This document shows, piece after piece, positions 9,049-18,630 of a stretch of 47,059 nucleotides of DNA. The stretch covers positions 148,946-196,004 of the forward strand of contig NZ_KB893170.1 of assembly GCF_000374005.1 (NCBI RefSeq), written 5' to 3'. The position numbers and the translations under genes are program-made. The DNA is from Kiloniella laminariae DSM 19542 (lineage in GTDB: Bacteria > Pseudomonadota > Alphaproteobacteria > Kiloniellales > Kiloniellaceae). The notes under the pieces are model-generated. The model was given only the letters and a program-made list of their open reading frames with translations, did not search any database and was not told the origin of the DNA. Each line of letters begins with the position of its first letter. The first letter of the stretch is position 1.

Positions 9049-10056
9049 TTATTGGCAGTTCAGACGCTGCATTTCCTGGGTAGCACGCTGTTTAATGATA
9101 GAGGACGCGCTGGGATAGCGGTTAAGCAATTCACCGAATGTTCCGCAAGCGTCCGAGGCACTCCCCAGGAATCCCAGAGAAAGTCCCAATTTCAGAAGAT
9201 TATCTGGCGCTTTGGAGCTGTTGGGATAGCGCTGGAAAGAATCGGCAAAGGTAACAGCCGCCTGCTGATAGTCACCGCGAACATAGTAGGTCTCTCCCAG
9301 CCAGTAGGTCGCGTTTCCGGCCAGCGTATCTTCAGGGTTGCGATCAACAAAGGTCGAAAAGGCCTGTTCTGCCTCGTCGTAACGTGCCTGGCGCAGCAAA
9401 CCAAAAGCGAAGTCATATTGTTCTTTGGGCGTCTCTCCGGGAAGGTTATAGCCACCAACTTCATCTGTACGCAGTCCCCCTTGAATCAGACTTTGTGGCG
9501 AAGGACTGTCTACGGGCGTTGTAGGTGCAGTGGCAACCTGCTGCTGGTTTTCAAGGCTGTCGGCGCTAATCGATCCCAGAACACCTGGCTGATTTGAAAC
9601 AGGGGGCTGAGCAGATGGACTCCCCTGTTGCCCACCAGAAGAAAGCGACTGCTGGGACAGTCCCTGATTTCCGTTTTCAAGATTTTGTAATCTGAGGTCC
9701 GTATCGGCGATCAACTTGTCCATGCGCTGACCCAACTGGTCAATCCGGTAATTTACCTCTTCAAAACGACCCGTCAGATTACGCATTTCAGTTTCAAGCT
9801 GGGACAGACGCAATTCAAGACGCGCTGTTCCTGCTCCCCCGGCATCACCACCGGAGACTGCTGCCAGATCAGCCGCAGAAGGTTCCTTGCCCTGATAGAC
9901 ATGCTGCTGAAGCGTCTGTAGCTCACGTTGCAAACGATCAATCTTGTTTACCAGTCCCTGTGTCTGGGAACTCTGTGACCAAGCCACAGGCTGCCACGCC
10001 AGCAACACAACAGCTGCCGTCATAGCAAAACAAAATCTTTTCAAATTCGTGTTCAT
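9049..10056 (-). CDS. cpoB: Tol-Pal system protein CpoB (YbgF)
   Basis: This periplasmic protein coordinates outer-membrane constriction with peptidoglycan synthesis in E. coli. A signal peptide is visible (MNTNLKRFCFAMTAAVVLLA, cleavage near AWSQ). It is followed by a coiled-coil segment (KIDRLQRELQTLQQHVYQ and a second run near RLELRLSQLETEMRNL), a Gln/Ser/Pro-rich linker, and C-terminal tetratricopeptide repeats beginning at EQYDFAFGLLRQARYDEAEQ. The start at 10056 was chosen because GAAGG lies eight bases upstream; an alternative ATG at 10071 adds five residues. It follows pal, but an intrinsic terminator lies between them, so it may have reduced or independent expression. Confidence 0.93.
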   Translation of the reverse strand: MNTNLKRFCFAMTAAVVLLAWQPVAWSQSSQTQGLVNKIDRLQRELQTLQQHVYQGKEPSAADLAAVSGGDAGGAGTARLELRLSQLETEMRNLTGRFEEVNYRIDQLGQRMDKLIADTDLRLQNLENGNQGLSQQSLSSGGQQGSPSAQPPVSNQPGVLGSISADSLENQQQVATAPTTPVDSPSPQSLIQGGLRTDEVGGYNLPGETPKEQYDFAFGLLRQARYDEAEQAFSTFVDRNPEDTLAGNATYWLGETYYVRGDYQQAAVTFADSFQRYPNSSKAPDNLLKLGLSLGFLGSASDACGTFGELLNRYPSASSIIKQRATQEMQRLNCQ

Positions 10057-10150
10057 CACAGACACCTTCATCTTGAATCTTCAAATAAAGTATTTCATCA
10101 GCCTTGTAGCGCACCATCTTGGTAAGAATGTGGCACCCCGAAGCGAAAAA

Positions 10151-10186
10151 AAATCCCGTCTGGCATCACCAGACGGGATTTTTATA
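10151..10186 (-). terminator. Intrinsic terminator between pal and cpoB
   Basis: A perfect 13-bp stem, AAATCCCGTCTGG (10151-10163) and CCAGACGGGATTT (10169-10181), has a five-base loop. It is flanked by T-runs in either reading direction. In the minus direction it follows the pal stop at 10202 by about 20 bases. It would end or attenuate the tol-pal transcript before cpoB. Confidence 0.9.
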
Positions 10187-10201
10187 GGCCAGTATTTACG
10201 C

Positions 10202-10714
10202 TTAGTTTACAGCGAAAACTGCACGACGGTTCTGGGCCCAAGCTTCTTCGGTTGAACCGAGAACAGCTGGACGCTCTTTACCGAAGCTTACAACCTGCAG
10301 GCGGCTTGGGTTTACACCCAGAGCAACCAGATAATCACGTACGGAGTTTGCACGGCGTTCGCCAAGTGCAAGGTTGTACTCACGTGTACCGCGCTCATCG
10401 GCATGACCTTCGAGGGTCAGCGTTACCGCAGGATAGCTGTTCAGCCATACTGCGAGAGCTTCGGTTGTTTTCTGGCTGTCGGCAGACAGATCGCTCTGGT
10501 CATAGCCGAAGAACACACGGTCCCCAACGTTAACCAGAAGGTGTTCCAGAGTACCTGGCTGAGGACCCTGAATTGTAGATGAGCTCACAGAGGAAGACTG
10601 GTCAGTGGACGCAGCCGTCCCATCGTTTGACCCCCCTGCATTTTCATCTGATTTGCTGGCGCAAGCACTTAGAAACAATGCGGCGGCGAACATGGTGAGC
10701 AACTTAAAGCGCAT
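10202..10714 (-). CDS. pal: Peptidoglycan-associated lipoprotein Pal
   Basis: Pal is an outer-membrane lipoprotein that binds peptidoglycan and TolB. The N-terminus MRFKLLTMFAAALFLSACAS carries a lipoprotein signal with lipobox LSAC. After a Ser/Gly/Asn-rich linker, the C-terminal OmpA-like domain contains VFFGYDQSDLSADSQ, LEGHADERGTREYNLALGER and NRRAVF, including the residues that bind diaminopimelate. The length of 170 residues is typical. GAGAGGG precedes the start. It is separated from tolB by 230 bp. Confidence 0.97.
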   Translation of the reverse strand: MRFKLLTMFAAALFLSACASKSDENAGGSNDGTAASTDQSSSVSSSTIQGPQPGTLEHLLVNVGDRVFFGYDQSDLSADSQKTTEALAVWLNSYPAVTLTLEGHADERGTREYNLALGERRANSVRDYLVALGVNPSRLQVVSFGKERPAVLGSTEEAWAQNRRAVFAVN

Positions 10715-10944
10715 AGTGTTTTGCCCTCTCGAGTAATACCCGGATACTTAATTGTTGAGGTGATCATTTCCAAAAACGGAAGATCACCGGAGAAACTCAA
10801 AAACCCCCTAGTCGCACCGTCTAGATCTGTTAGCACACGACTCCATTCGGTGAGCGCCACGACTATATCGGCATCGACTGAGATTATCAAGCAACAGATG
10901 ATGACATAAATGCAACTAATGCATTATTACCACATCTTGTTGTA

Positions 10945-12285
10945 TTACTGCAACAGAGGTGACCAGGCTGGATCAACTCCATCCAGAACTGTTACAACTT
11001 CCCGCTCGTTATAGCCGGAAAGATCAATGGTGTAGAGCTTGCTCTTAACCTGACCGCGGCTATCAGACTTACCCTGTTTAAAGTAGGAAATAACCCTGCC
11101 ATTTGGCGACCAGGTCGGCCCCTCGAGATGGTAGCCTTCAGCCAGCATTCGCTCTCCGGAACCATCAGCCTTCATCACACCAATGAAAAATTTTCCACCA
11201 GAGATACGTGTAAAAGCAATCAGGTCACCCCGTGGAGACCAGACAGGCGTGGCATAACGCCCCTTGTTAAAGGAGATCCGGTTTACATTGCCGCCATTGG
11301 CATCCATCACATAAAGCTGCTGGCTGCCTCCACGATCAGAGTTGAACACAACCTTTCTGCCATCCGGAGAGTAGGAAGGAGAAGTATCAATTGCAGGATG
11401 GTTGGTCAGGCGGGTAAATTTCCGGGTCCGCAGATCCATGGTATAGATCTCGGTATTTCCCTTGTCCGCCAGGCTCATGATCACGGAATTCCCATCCGGC
11501 GCAAACCTTGGCGCAAAGCTCATCCCCTTGAAATTCCCCAATACTTCTTCCCTGCCGGACTGGATGTCCAGCAACATCACCTTCGGTACATTCCCCTCAA
11601 AAGAGAGATAGGTCACTTCCTGTGATGTAGGAGAGAAGCGTGGTGTGAAGACATCAAAGCGACCGCTGGTCAGGAAGATGTGATTGAATCCATCCTGATC
11701 CATGATCGCGAGACGACGCTGGCGCCGATTCTGCGGACCTGTTTCAGAAACATAGACAATGCGGGTAGTGAAATATCCACTCTCGCCTGTGAGCCGGGTA
11801 TAGATTGCATCAGAGATCTGATGCGCGACCTTGCGCCAGTTTGTACGGGTTGTTGTATAACGATAGCCCGTCATCATGTTCTCAGCATAAACATCCCAGA
11901 GCCGGAACTCGACCTGGACCTTGCCATCCCCAAGAACCTGCGTTGTTCCGGTCACAAGTGCCTGGGCATTGATCAGGCGCCAGTCGCCAAAACGGACCCC
12001 CACTCTCAAGGAGTTTGCATCCTGAATGAAGGCCTTGCTGTCAATTGGACGAAACAGACCTGTCCGCTCCAGATTCGCGGAAATAACCCCGGCGATATCA
12101 CGCCCGATCAGCTGGTCTTCCGGCTGGCCGCCCTGAAAATCTGACACCGCGACAGGAAGAGGCTGCACAAAGCCCTGGGAGATATTCACGTTGATCTCGG
12201 CCTGAGCAGGAGCACTGGCAACAACCATCCCCAGCGTTGCTCCGGCAGCCAAAACCAGATTACGTATAGTTTTTAATAAATTCAC
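10945..12285 (-). CDS. tolB: Tol-Pal system protein TolB
   Basis: TolB is a periplasmic protein with an N-terminal domain and a six-bladed beta-propeller that binds Pal. The signal peptide is [20 protein letters not shown] with cleavage after APAQA. Propeller repeats include [40 protein letters not shown] and [20 protein letters not shown]. The start codon is GTG at 12285, with AGGAG about eight bases upstream. It begins 15 bp after the tolA stop. Length (446) is in the family range. Confidence 0.97.
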   Translation of the reverse strand: MNLLKTIRNLVLAAGATLGMVVASAPAQAEINVNISQGFVQPLPVAVSDFQGGQPEDQLIGRDIAGVISANLERTGLFRPIDSKAFIQDANSLRVGVRFGDWRLINAQALVTGTTQVLGDGKVQVEFRLWDVYAENMMTGYRYTTTRTNWRKVAHQISDAIYTRLTGESGYFTTRIVYVSETGPQNRRQRRLAIMDQDGFNHIFLTSGRFDVFTPRFSPTSQEVTYLSFEGNVPKVMLLDIQSGREEVLGNFKGMSFAPRFAPDGNSVIMSLADKGNTEIYTMDLRTRKFTRLTNHPAIDTSPSYSPDGRKVVFNSDRGGSQQLYVMDANGGNVNRISFNKGRYATPVWSPRGDLIAFTRISGGKFFIGVMKADGSGERMLAEGYHLEGPTWSPNGRVISYFKQGKSDSRGQVKSKLYTIDLSGYNEREVVTVLDGVDPAWSPLLQ

Positions 12286-12300
12286 CGTTTTTTCTCCTGT

Positions 12301-13257
12301 TCACTGCCCAAACATGGATGAAGGATCGAATCGCAGATGTACTGTTTCCCAGTCGGAATACAAGTCAGGCTTGAGTTCCGTATAGGGAGAACAGCTGATA
12401 ATGGCCCTGCGAGCTTCTTCAGCTGCAACTCTAAAATATGCGTCCCGATTGAAACGCGTCTGATCATCAATAGTAACATTCTGTACACTGCCATCTCTAC
12501 GCAACGAGATGCTGATATCAACAATCATATCTTCGGCCTGCAAGCGGCCAGCATCCACACGCCAGCACTGACGCATCCGCTGTTGAAAATACATTTGCAT
12601 ATCGTTGATCTGGCTGGCAGAGGCCCGACGCGTATTCGAAGCCGGTTGAGCTGTGGATGTCGAAGAACTTGTCGTTGGCGCAGTTTCTTTCGGCGCTGAT
12701 TTAAGTTTTTCGACATTTTTCAGGATCGAAGACAGAGCATCCGCTTTGGGTTTCGGTTCCTCTTTCTTCGGCTCCTTCTTGGGCTCCGGCTTTTTCTCGA
12801 CTTCCGGTGCCTTTTTGGGCTCAGGCTTGGGTTCCGGCTTGGGCTCTTTCGGCTTTGGTGGTTCCGGTTTCTTCAGTTTCTCGGGAATCACTTCCGGCTT
12901 CGGTGGTTGCACAATTTCCGGTTCAGGAGCCTCAACTTTCAAGGGCTTCGGTTCAGGCTTGGCTTCTGGCTTAGGTTCTGGTTTAGGTTCGGGCTTGGGC
13001 TCCGGTTTAGGTTCGGGCTTCGGCTCGGGCTTGGGTTCCGGTTTTGGCTCGGGCTTTTTAGGCTCGGGTTTTGGTGCAGGTTTCGGCTGCGGTTTTTCTT
13101 CTGGCTCCGGCATCGCCTCCAGATCACCCAGCATAACCAACTCAACCGGGACAATTTCCTCGGCCATAAAAGGTTTCTTGAACCGTGGCAATCCAAAGAT
13201 CACAAACAGCAAGAGAACCAGATGAATAAAGAAGGAAAGAGCAACGCTCGAACGCAT
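12301..13257 (-). CDS. tolA: TolA, inner-membrane/periplasm-spanning Tol protein with Pro-Lys-Glu spacer
   Basis: TolA links the TolQR motor to TolB-Pal. It has one N-terminal membrane helix ([20 protein letters not shown]), a long central spacer of KPEP/PKPE repeats (residues about 50-180), and a C-terminal domain starting near [20 protein letters not shown] with INISLRRDG-like beta strands. The start at 13257 avoids the 29-bp overlap with tolR that the upstream in-frame start at 13305 would need, and GGGAAG lies 11 bases upstream. The spacer is proline-rich, like TonB, rather than the alanine/lysine helix of enterobacterial TolA. Gene order tolQ-R-A-B confirms identity. Confidence 0.93.
   Translation of the reverse strand: MRSSVALSFFIHLVLLLFVIFGLPRFKKPFMAEEIVPVELVMLGDLEAMPEPEEKPQPKPAPKPEPKKPEPKPEPKPEPKPEPKPEPKPEPKPEPKPEAKPEPKPLKVEAPEPEIVQPPKPEVIPEKLKKPEPPKPKEPKPEPKPEPKKAPEVEKKPEPKKEPKKEEPKPKADALSSILKNVEKLKSAPKETAPTTSSSTSTAQPASNTRRASASQINDMQMYFQQRMRQCWRVDAGRLQAEDMIVDISISLRRDGSVQNVTIDDQTRFNRDAYFRVAAEEARRAIISCSPYTELKPDLYSDWETVHLRFDPSSMFGQ
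12960..13100. repeat. Low-complexity repeat encoding KPEP/PKPE units in tolA
   Basis: The plus strand shows near-tandem 12-base units of the form ggcttgggttcc with synonymous changes. On the coding strand each encodes Lys-Pro-Glu-Pro. The repeat gives a stiff, extended polyproline-like spacer, and its length could vary by slippage between strains. Confidence 0.8.
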
Positions 13258-13276
13258 GATATCAGCGGCTTCCCGT

Positions 13277-13732
13277 CTATTTTTCGCTCTGGGGCAATTC
13301 GGCAATCAATGCGACTTTACTAAAGCCTGCACTGTTCACCAGCCCCATCACCTGCATGACACGCCCATAGTCAATCGCTTTGTCGCCGCGAACATAAATA
13401 CGGGTATCAGGCTTGTTTTCCGTTACCGCCTGAAGGCGTGGGATCAACTGATCTTCCTCAACCATGGCCTCCTGAATGAAAAGCTCACCGTTCGCATTCA
13501 CGGATATCACCAGAGGTTCTTCCGACTCACTCAAGGACTGAGCCTGGGTTTTGGGCAAATCCACCGGCACACCAACTGTTAACAAGGGTGCTGTAACCAT
13601 AAAAACAATCAGGAGAACCAGCATCACGTCCACAAAAGGCGTCACGTTAATGTCACTCATTGGACGTCGGCCGGATCTGTTCCAGCGACGCCCGCCTTTG
13701 CTGCTGCTGCCACTGAGACTAGGAGCCCCCAT
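13277..13732 (-). CDS. tolR: Tol-Pal system protein TolR
   Basis: TolR is the ExbD/MotB-like subunit of the proton-driven TolQR motor. The N-terminal membrane segment has the conserved aspartate: [20 protein letters not shown]. It is followed by a periplasmic ExbD/TolR domain ([29 protein letters not shown]). The length of 151 residues is normal. The ATG lies one base after the tolQ stop codon, so expression is coupled. Confidence 0.97.
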   Translation of the reverse strand: MGAPSLSGSSSKGGRRWNRSGRRPMSDINVTPFVDVMLVLLIVFMVTAPLLTVGVPVDLPKTQAQSLSESEEPLVISVNANGELFIQEAMVEEDQLIPRLQAVTENKPDTRIYVRGDKAIDYGRVMQVMGLVNSAGFSKVALIAELPQSEK

Positions 13733-13733
13733 C

Positions 13734-14501
13734 TCAGTGTTCCTCTAGCTGACGTGACAGAATCGCACTGAACTCACCAGAGAAAGCCTCAAGCCGCGCC
13801 CCGTAGCGACCAATATCGCTTGAAAGCTTGTTATAGGCCAACACAGCGGGAATAGCGGCGACCAGCCCCAATGCTGTCGCAAACAAAGCTTCTGCAATCC
13901 CGGGAGCAACAACCGCCAAACTGGTATTCTTCGAGGCTGCGATCGATGTAAAGGCGTTCATGATCCCCCAAACGGTTCCGAAGAGCCCGATGAAAGGAGC
14001 AGAAGACCCGACAGAGGCAAGGAAAACCATCCCGCGTTCCAGCAGGTCCATTTCCCGGTTAAGACTTATATCCATAACCCGGTCGATACGCTGCTGCAGG
14101 CTTACCCGCGCCTGATCAGTTCGACTGCCGTTACCCCGGCTGCTGGCCCTGCGCCATTCGCGCATAGCTGAAATAAATATCGTCGATACGGGATCCGAAG
14201 GACGCTTCTCAATTCGATCATACAGGTCGTCAAGCGAACCACCCGACCAGAAGGCATCCTCAAACTGGTCTGCCCGCTTACGAAGTTTCCGTAACTTCAA
14301 AATCTTGTCGAACATAATGGCCCAGGACCAGATCGACGCCATGATCAGAAGGAAAATTACGATCTTGACGATAATATCAGCCTGCAGGAAGAGTCCCCAA
14401 ACACTCAGGTCATGCACTGCGGCACCGCCAAGCGCGATGGCATCTACAGCTTCGCCCCCAAGAGCAACACTCTCAACTGTCTCAACAACTTCATTTGCCA
14501 T
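13734..14501 (-). CDS. tolQ: Tol-Pal system protein TolQ
   Basis: TolQ is the MotA/ExbB-like channel subunit. Three membrane segments are visible: near IIVKIVIFLLIMASIWSWAI, then GMVFLASVGSSAPFIGLFGT with VWGIMNAF, then GIAEALFATALGLVAAIPAV. These glycine/alanine-rich helices match the TolQ/ExbB proton-channel family. The 255-residue length is slightly longer than E. coli TolQ, as usual in alphaproteobacteria. It starts the tolQRAB set, 18 bp after ybgC. Confidence 0.97.
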   Translation of the reverse strand: MANEVVETVESVALGGEAVDAIALGGAAVHDLSVWGLFLQADIIVKIVIFLLIMASIWSWAIMFDKILKLRKLRKRADQFEDAFWSGGSLDDLYDRIEKRPSDPVSTIFISAMREWRRASSRGNGSRTDQARVSLQQRIDRVMDISLNREMDLLERGMVFLASVGSSAPFIGLFGTVWGIMNAFTSIAASKNTSLAVVAPGIAEALFATALGLVAAIPAVLAYNKLSSDIGRYGARLEAFSGEFSAILSRQLEEH

Positions 14502-14519
14502 CTTATCTGACAGCTCCTT

Positions 14520-14975
14520 CTAGAACCCTAAAATAGATGTAAAAGCCTGACGAACTTCGGCCGGAATCCGAGCCGGCCCTCCCCTCTCGTCAACACAGGC
14601 GATACGGATATCACATCTGGCGATTTCCGCATCTCCAAACATGATCACCTGCTCAAAAGAAAGACTTGCCCCCTTTATTACAGTGATTCGGGAACGGACT
14701 TCCAGCAGGTCATCAAGGCGCGCAGGCCGGGCGAATGTAACAAAGCAGTCCTTTACGGCAAAAAAAAGGCCGAAACGCTTGCTCAATTCGGTTTGTTCAA
14801 GGCCAACGAGACGCAAAATTTCTGTTCTCGCCCGCTCTGCAAACTTTAAGTAATTGGCATGATAGACAATTTGGGCATTATCGGTGTCTTCGTAATAGAC
14901 CCTGACGGGAAAACGGTGGAGACCCTTTTCAATACGCCCTGACTGGGGAAGATCACAAATTTGTTTCACACTCAT
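14520..14975 (-). CDS. ybgC: Acyl-CoA thioesterase YbgC (hot-dog fold)
   Basis: This thioesterase hydrolyses acyl-CoA or acyl-ACP thioesters and travels with the tol genes in most proteobacteria. The N-terminal hot-dog motif [19 protein letters not shown] contains the catalytic aspartate. The 151-residue length is usual (a little longer than E. coli YbgC). Its ATG overlaps the ruvB TGA by four bases (ATGA), so it is translationally coupled to ruvB and sits at the ruv/tol junction. Confidence 0.94.
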   Translation of the reverse strand: MSVKQICDLPQSGRIEKGLHRFPVRVYYEDTDNAQIVYHANYLKFAERARTEILRLVGLEQTELSKRFGLFFAVKDCFVTFARPARLDDLLEVRSRITVIKGASLSFEQVIMFGDAEIARCDIRIACVDERGGPARIPAEVRQAFTSILGF

Positions 14976-16042
14976 GCATCGTCATCCGGATTGGCAGAAG
15001 ATTCTGACAACAAATCCATCTGTACAGTCCGCCGCAGAGATACATCGCGGGGTTCAGCCAGTCCCAGATACCGATATCCGGCCGAGGTCAACATTCGTCC
15101 CCGGGGTGTACGCTGCAACAACCCCTGCTGAATCAGATAAGGCTCGATCACATCCTCGATCACATCCCGCTGCTCTGACAAGGCTGCCGCAAGCGTTTCT
15201 GCCCCGACAGGTCCGCCGCTATAGTTATCCGCAATGATTCGCAGATATTTACGGTCCATTGCATCCAGACCGGCCTCGTCAACATCAAGCCGTTTCAGGG
15301 CAACATCGGCATCTCGCGCCTCGATCAGCTCAACCCCGGCAACAGAAGCAAAATCCCTGACCCGGCGCAACAGGCGCCCGGAAACACGTGGTGTTCCCCT
15401 GGAGCGGCGGGCGATTTCCAGCGCCCCTTCATCTGTCATTGGCGCATCAAGAATACGGGCGCCTCGAGCAACAATCTGCTGAAGTTCGTCAGGTTCGTAA
15501 AACTGAAGTCGCAAAGGAATGCCAAAGCGTTCTCTCAGGGGGGTGGAAATCAGCCCCGAGCGTGTCGTTGCCCCGATCAGGGTAAAGGGAGGCAGATCAA
15601 TCTGCACCGACCTTGCTGCTGGTCCCTCTCCGATAATCAGATCGAGTTTAAAGTCCTCCATTGCCGGATAGAGAATTTCCTCAACAACGGGAGAGAGCCT
15701 GTGAATTTCATCAATGAAAAGCACATCATAGGGTTGCAGGTTGGTCAAAATCGCCGCCAGGTCCCCGGCCTTTGCAATAACAGGTCCCGATGTCGCCCGG
15801 AAGCCAACGCCCAGCTCCCGCGCCACGACCTGCGACAAAGTGGTTTTTCCAAGTCCGGGCGGACCAAAAAACAGAACATGGTCAAGCGCATCCCCACGCT
15901 GCTTGGCTGCCTCGATAAAAATATGCAGATTCTCGCGCAACTGCCGTTGGCCGATAAATTCGGCAAGACTCAGCGGGCGCAAGGATTTTTCAGCCCCATC
16001 ACCCTCGGAAAACTCGGCAGAGATCAAACGCTCTTCGCTCAT
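14972..16042 (-). CDS. ruvB: Holliday junction helicase RuvB
   Basis: RuvB is the AAA+ motor for branch migration. Walker A is GPPGLGKTT, Walker B is [11 protein letters not shown], and sensor motifs IGATTRSG and the arginine-finger region TPLRERFG are visible. A C-terminal winged helix follows ([20 protein letters not shown]). The length of 356 residues is typical. Its start overlaps the ruvA stop by four bases, and its stop overlaps the ybgC start by four bases. Confidence 0.98.
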   Translation of the reverse strand: MSEERLISAEFSEGDGAEKSLRPLSLAEFIGQRQLRENLHIFIEAAKQRGDALDHVLFFGPPGLGKTTLSQVVARELGVGFRATSGPVIAKAGDLAAILTNLQPYDVLFIDEIHRLSPVVEEILYPAMEDFKLDLIIGEGPAARSVQIDLPPFTLIGATTRSGLISTPLRERFGIPLRLQFYEPDELQQIVARGARILDAPMTDEGALEIARRSRGTPRVSGRLLRRVRDFASVAGVELIEARDADVALKRLDVDEAGLDAMDRKYLRIIADNYSGGPVGAETLAAALSEQRDVIEDVIEPYLIQQGLLQRTPRGRMLTSAGYRYLGLAEPRDVSLRRTVQMDLLSESSANPDDDA

Positions 16043-16677
16043 TTCATCAACTCCGCCAATCCACCTTTAATCAAAACCTCAAGGTCAGCATCCGCTCCCT
16101 TGTCACTCGCCACCTTGGCGACGGCACTATAGGCCTCAGACCTGCGATACCCCAGATTGACCAGGGCCGAAACCGCATCTTCAGACACAGCAAGTTTGCT
16201 TTGCCCGGAAGGAGACATTCCCGCCTTGCCATCTCCTGAACTTTCTTCCGCACTGACAGTTCCCCCCAAAGAAAGGCTGCCAATTTTGTCTTTCAGTTCG
16301 GTGATGATACGGACGGCCAGCTTGGGCCCCACCCCGTTCGCCCGGGTAAGGGTCGTCTTGTCTTGTGATGCGATAGCCAGCGAGAGTTCCTGGGGAGAAA
16401 TTGCCGAGAGCAGAGACAGAGCCATTTTTGCCCCGACACCCTGTACGGTACTCAGCGTGCGATACCAGTCCTTTTCAGCCTGGCTGGCAAAACCGAACAG
16501 ATGAAAATGGTCTTCCCGGACATGGGTCTCGATAAGGAGGCTGGCAACTTCGCCAACTGGTGGCAAGGCAGAAAGGGTCCGGCTTGAACAAAAAGCGACA
16601 TAGCCAACACCTCCGACATCAAGCATCACCCAGTCATCACCGCTGGAATCAACTTTGCCGGTCAACTTGCCAATCAT
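16039..16677 (-). CDS. ruvA: Holliday junction branch migration protein RuvA
   Basis: RuvA forms the tetrameric junction-binding platform for RuvB. The N-terminal OB-fold begins [20 protein letters not shown], and tandem helix-hairpin-helix motifs include [14 protein letters not shown] and [19 protein letters not shown]. The C-terminal RuvB-binding domain is [20 protein letters not shown]. The start overlaps the ruvC stop by four bases. The loop between domains II and III is moderately long. Confidence 0.98.
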   Translation of the reverse strand: MIGKLTGKVDSSGDDWVMLDVGGVGYVAFCSSRTLSALPPVGEVASLLIETHVREDHFHLFGFASQAEKDWYRTLSTVQGVGAKMALSLLSAISPQELSLAIASQDKTTLTRANGVGPKLAVRIITELKDKIGSLSLGGTVSAEESSGDGKAGMSPSGQSKLAVSEDAVSALVNLGYRRSEAYSAVAKVASDKGADADLEVLIKGGLAELMK

Positions 16678-17291
16678 CGAAACGTCTTCCCCCTGCCCTT
16701 GGCAGCAGCCTTATAGGGCGAAGCCTTGCGCCCCTTATTGCCCTCATCCTGCTGTCTGGCCTCATCCTGTTTTGCCAAAGCAGCAGCGATCGGGTCACTG
16801 ACACCCGCGGCCCACTTTCGCCCGGTTGAGACATTATGCGCATGACAGATTGCAACAGCCAAGGCATCAGCAGCATCGGATGAGGTAATTTTACAGCCGG
16901 GCATGAGACGCTCAACCATCATCGCAACCTGATCTTTGGTTGCGTGCCCTGTTCCCACTACAGATTTTTTGACAATCATTGGCAGGTATTCCCCCACCGA
17001 CAGCCCCGCAAGAGCAGGCGTAATCAAGGCTATGCCCCGCGCCATCCCAAGCTTCAGGGTCGAACTGGGGTTCTTGTTTGCAAGGGTAATTTCGACGGCG
17101 GCCTCATCAGGTTGATAATCCCCGAGAACAGCACGTATTCCGTCGTGAATTTCAACCAGACGGTTGGGGAGTTCATTCGTTGAAAGAGTTTTGATCACAC
17201 CATTTGCAACATGGTGCAAACGGTTCCCTTCAGATTCAATAATGCCCCACCCGGTAAAACGAAGGCCGGGATCCAGTCCAATGATCCTCAT
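16674..17291 (-). CDS. ruvC: Crossover junction endodeoxyribonuclease RuvC
   Basis: RuvC is the Holliday junction resolvase of the RuvABC complex. It starts MRIIGLDPGLRFTGWGII, with the first catalytic aspartate in GLDPGL. Other acidic residues lie in DEAAVEITLANKNPSS (glutamate) and ITSSDAADALAVAICHA (two aspartates). The C-terminal tail past about residue 165 is basic and Ala/Lys-rich, longer than in E. coli. It is first of the ruvCAB set, 26 bp after yebC. Confidence 0.97.
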   Translation of the reverse strand: MRIIGLDPGLRFTGWGIIESEGNRLHHVANGVIKTLSTNELPNRLVEIHDGIRAVLGDYQPDEAAVEITLANKNPSSTLKLGMARGIALITPALAGLSVGEYLPMIVKKSVVGTGHATKDQVAMMVERLMPGCKITSSDAADALAVAICHAHNVSTGRKWAAGVSDPIAAALAKQDEARQQDEGNKGRKASPYKAAAKGRGKTFR

Positions 17292-17317
17292 AGTTCCCGG
17301 TCCGGCCTCCTCATGAT

Positions 17318-18070
17318 CTAGCCCGCTGTCAGCTTGGCCATAATCTCGTCATCAATTTCAAAGTTGGCACTGACGTTTTGGACATCGTCGCTCTCGTCCA
17401 GTACATCAATCAATTTGAGCATGGTCGAGGCTTGGTCTTCCGTCAGACTGATTGTATTCTGGGGCCTCCACTGCAGACCCAGCTCACTTGGCGTGCCAAA
17501 ACGTTCGTTCAAGGCGTCCCGCACCGTGGCAAAATCATCGGGATTACAGATGATATCGTGCTGTTCATCCAGAGTTTCCACATTGTCTGCACCTGCTTCG
17601 GCCGCAGCCTCGAACATACTGTCAGCATCCGCAGTCTCAAGCGGATAGGTGATTACACCAACCCGATCAAACATGAAGGAAACACTTCCGGTCTCGGCCA
17701 GAGCCCCACCCAGCTTGGAGAAAGCTGCCCGCACTTCAGAAGCGGTGCGATTACGGTTGTCTGTCGAGGCTTCAACGATGACGGCAACACCACCCGGGCC
17801 ATAGCCCTCATAGCGCACATCTTCGTAGTTGGCGACCTCTTCACCGCCTGCGACACGCTTGATCGCCCGATCAATGTTGTCTTTGGGCATGTTGGCGACG
17901 CGCGCAGCCATAATCGCATTGCGCAGCGCAGAATTCTGCTCTGGGTCGGGCAGACCTGAACGGGCCGCAACCATGATCTCACGGGTATGGCGGGCAAAAA
18001 TCTTTGCCCGCTTTTTATCCTGTGCACCCTTGCGGTGCATGATGTTTTTAAATTGTGAATGTCCTGCCAT
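17318..18070 (-). CDS. yebC: YebC/PmpR family DNA-binding regulatory or translation factor
   Basis: The protein begins [20 protein letters not shown], the signature N-terminus of the YebC/PmpR family (TACO1 in mitochondria). Family members are reported as transcriptional regulators in some bacteria and as translation factors that help ribosomes on proline stretches in others. The start at 18070 is set by this motif and by AGGAAG seven bases upstream; the longer frame to 18181 is not supported. It is 250 residues, the usual length, and lies upstream of ruvCAB as in many proteobacteria. Confidence 0.95.
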   Translation of the reverse strand: MAGHSQFKNIMHRKGAQDKKRAKIFARHTREIMVAARSGLPDPEQNSALRNAIMAARVANMPKDNIDRAIKRVAGGEEVANYEDVRYEGYGPGGVAVIVEASTDNRNRTASEVRAAFSKLGGALAETGSVSFMFDRVGVITYPLETADADSMFEAAAEAGADNVETLDEQHDIICNPDDFATVRDALNERFGTPSELGLQWRPQNTISLTEDQASTMLKLIDVLDESDDVQNVSANFEIDDEIMAKLTAG

Positions 18071-18206
18071 GAGCAGACTTCCTAAACTCTTGTCTAGTGA
18101 AACGGAAATTTTAAAGCCTTCTATCAGGATTTCCCTGCCAGAAGAAGCCCTAATCGTTGGTTTTTTTGATCCCTCCGCCAAGAACGCCGCTTCAACAATT
18201 GGGCAA

Positions 18207-18246
18207 TTAACTAAAGTTTAAGCTAAAGATAATAACGTGCTATACT
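18207..18246 (+). promoter_or_regulatory. Putative CtrA-dependent promoter of the 100-residue unknown gene
   Basis: TTAACTAAAGTTTAA at 18207-18221 is an exact TTAA-N7-TTAA, the CtrA-binding consensus of alphaproteobacteria. TATACT at 18241-18246 is a good -10 hexamer. The second TTAA occupies about the -35 position, the geometry typical of CtrA-activated promoters. The gene starts at 18283. Binding is inferred from motif and position only. Confidence 0.6.
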
Positions 18247-18282
18247 CTAACGCGTTGCCTCCAACAGGAACGACACGACATT

Positions 18283-18585
18283 ATGGCAGAAGAATTCCAT
18301 ATCCTTGATTTCTCACAAGACAACCAGATTGATGCCAAGGAGTTTTCCAGAAGAGCCGAGATCGCGGCCTCTCTGACAGAAGATTTTGCGATGGACGCAG
18401 GCATGGATGCCCTAAACACCCTGCTGCTTGTCGCAAAGAATGTACAGCAGTCTACGGCTGGCGACGAAAATCTCTTGCAGCAGAGCCGTGCAATCGCAGC
18501 GGATACTCTGGATCAGGCAACTCTTATGATTGAAGAGGTCGAGCGCTTTAAAAATCTCTCAGCAGAACTCTCGCGCCACTGCTAA
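18283..18585 (+). CDS. Small helical protein of unknown function, putatively CtrA-controlled
   Basis: I do not recognise a family for this 100-residue protein. It is acidic, rich in Ala, Leu, Glu and Gln, and predicted by eye to be almost entirely alpha-helical (for example AMDAGMDALNTLLLVAKNVQ and MIEEVERFKNLSAELSR). There is no signal peptide or membrane segment. It has a start-proximal AGGAA about 12 bases upstream. It is the only plus-strand gene in the roughly 18-kb minus-strand block (3-21 kb), placed between yebC and the YmdB-like gene. Its promoter carries an exact CtrA-type box, so a motility, chemotaxis or cell-cycle link is possible; that is inference. Confidence 0.75.
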   Translation: MAEEFHILDFSQDNQIDAKEFSRRAEIAASLTEDFAMDAGMDALNTLLLVAKNVQQSTAGDENLLQQSRAIAADTLDQATLMIEEVERFKNLSAELSRHC

Positions 18586-18630
18586 ATCAACCAACATCCA
18601 GTACAAGAGTGCCTAACCGCTTTTCAAAGC

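Noticed and set aside
12653-13225. Gly/Ser/Phe-rich plus-strand frame over tolA
   Set aside because: It is the antisense of the KPEP repeat; repetitive composition follows directly from the tolA codons.
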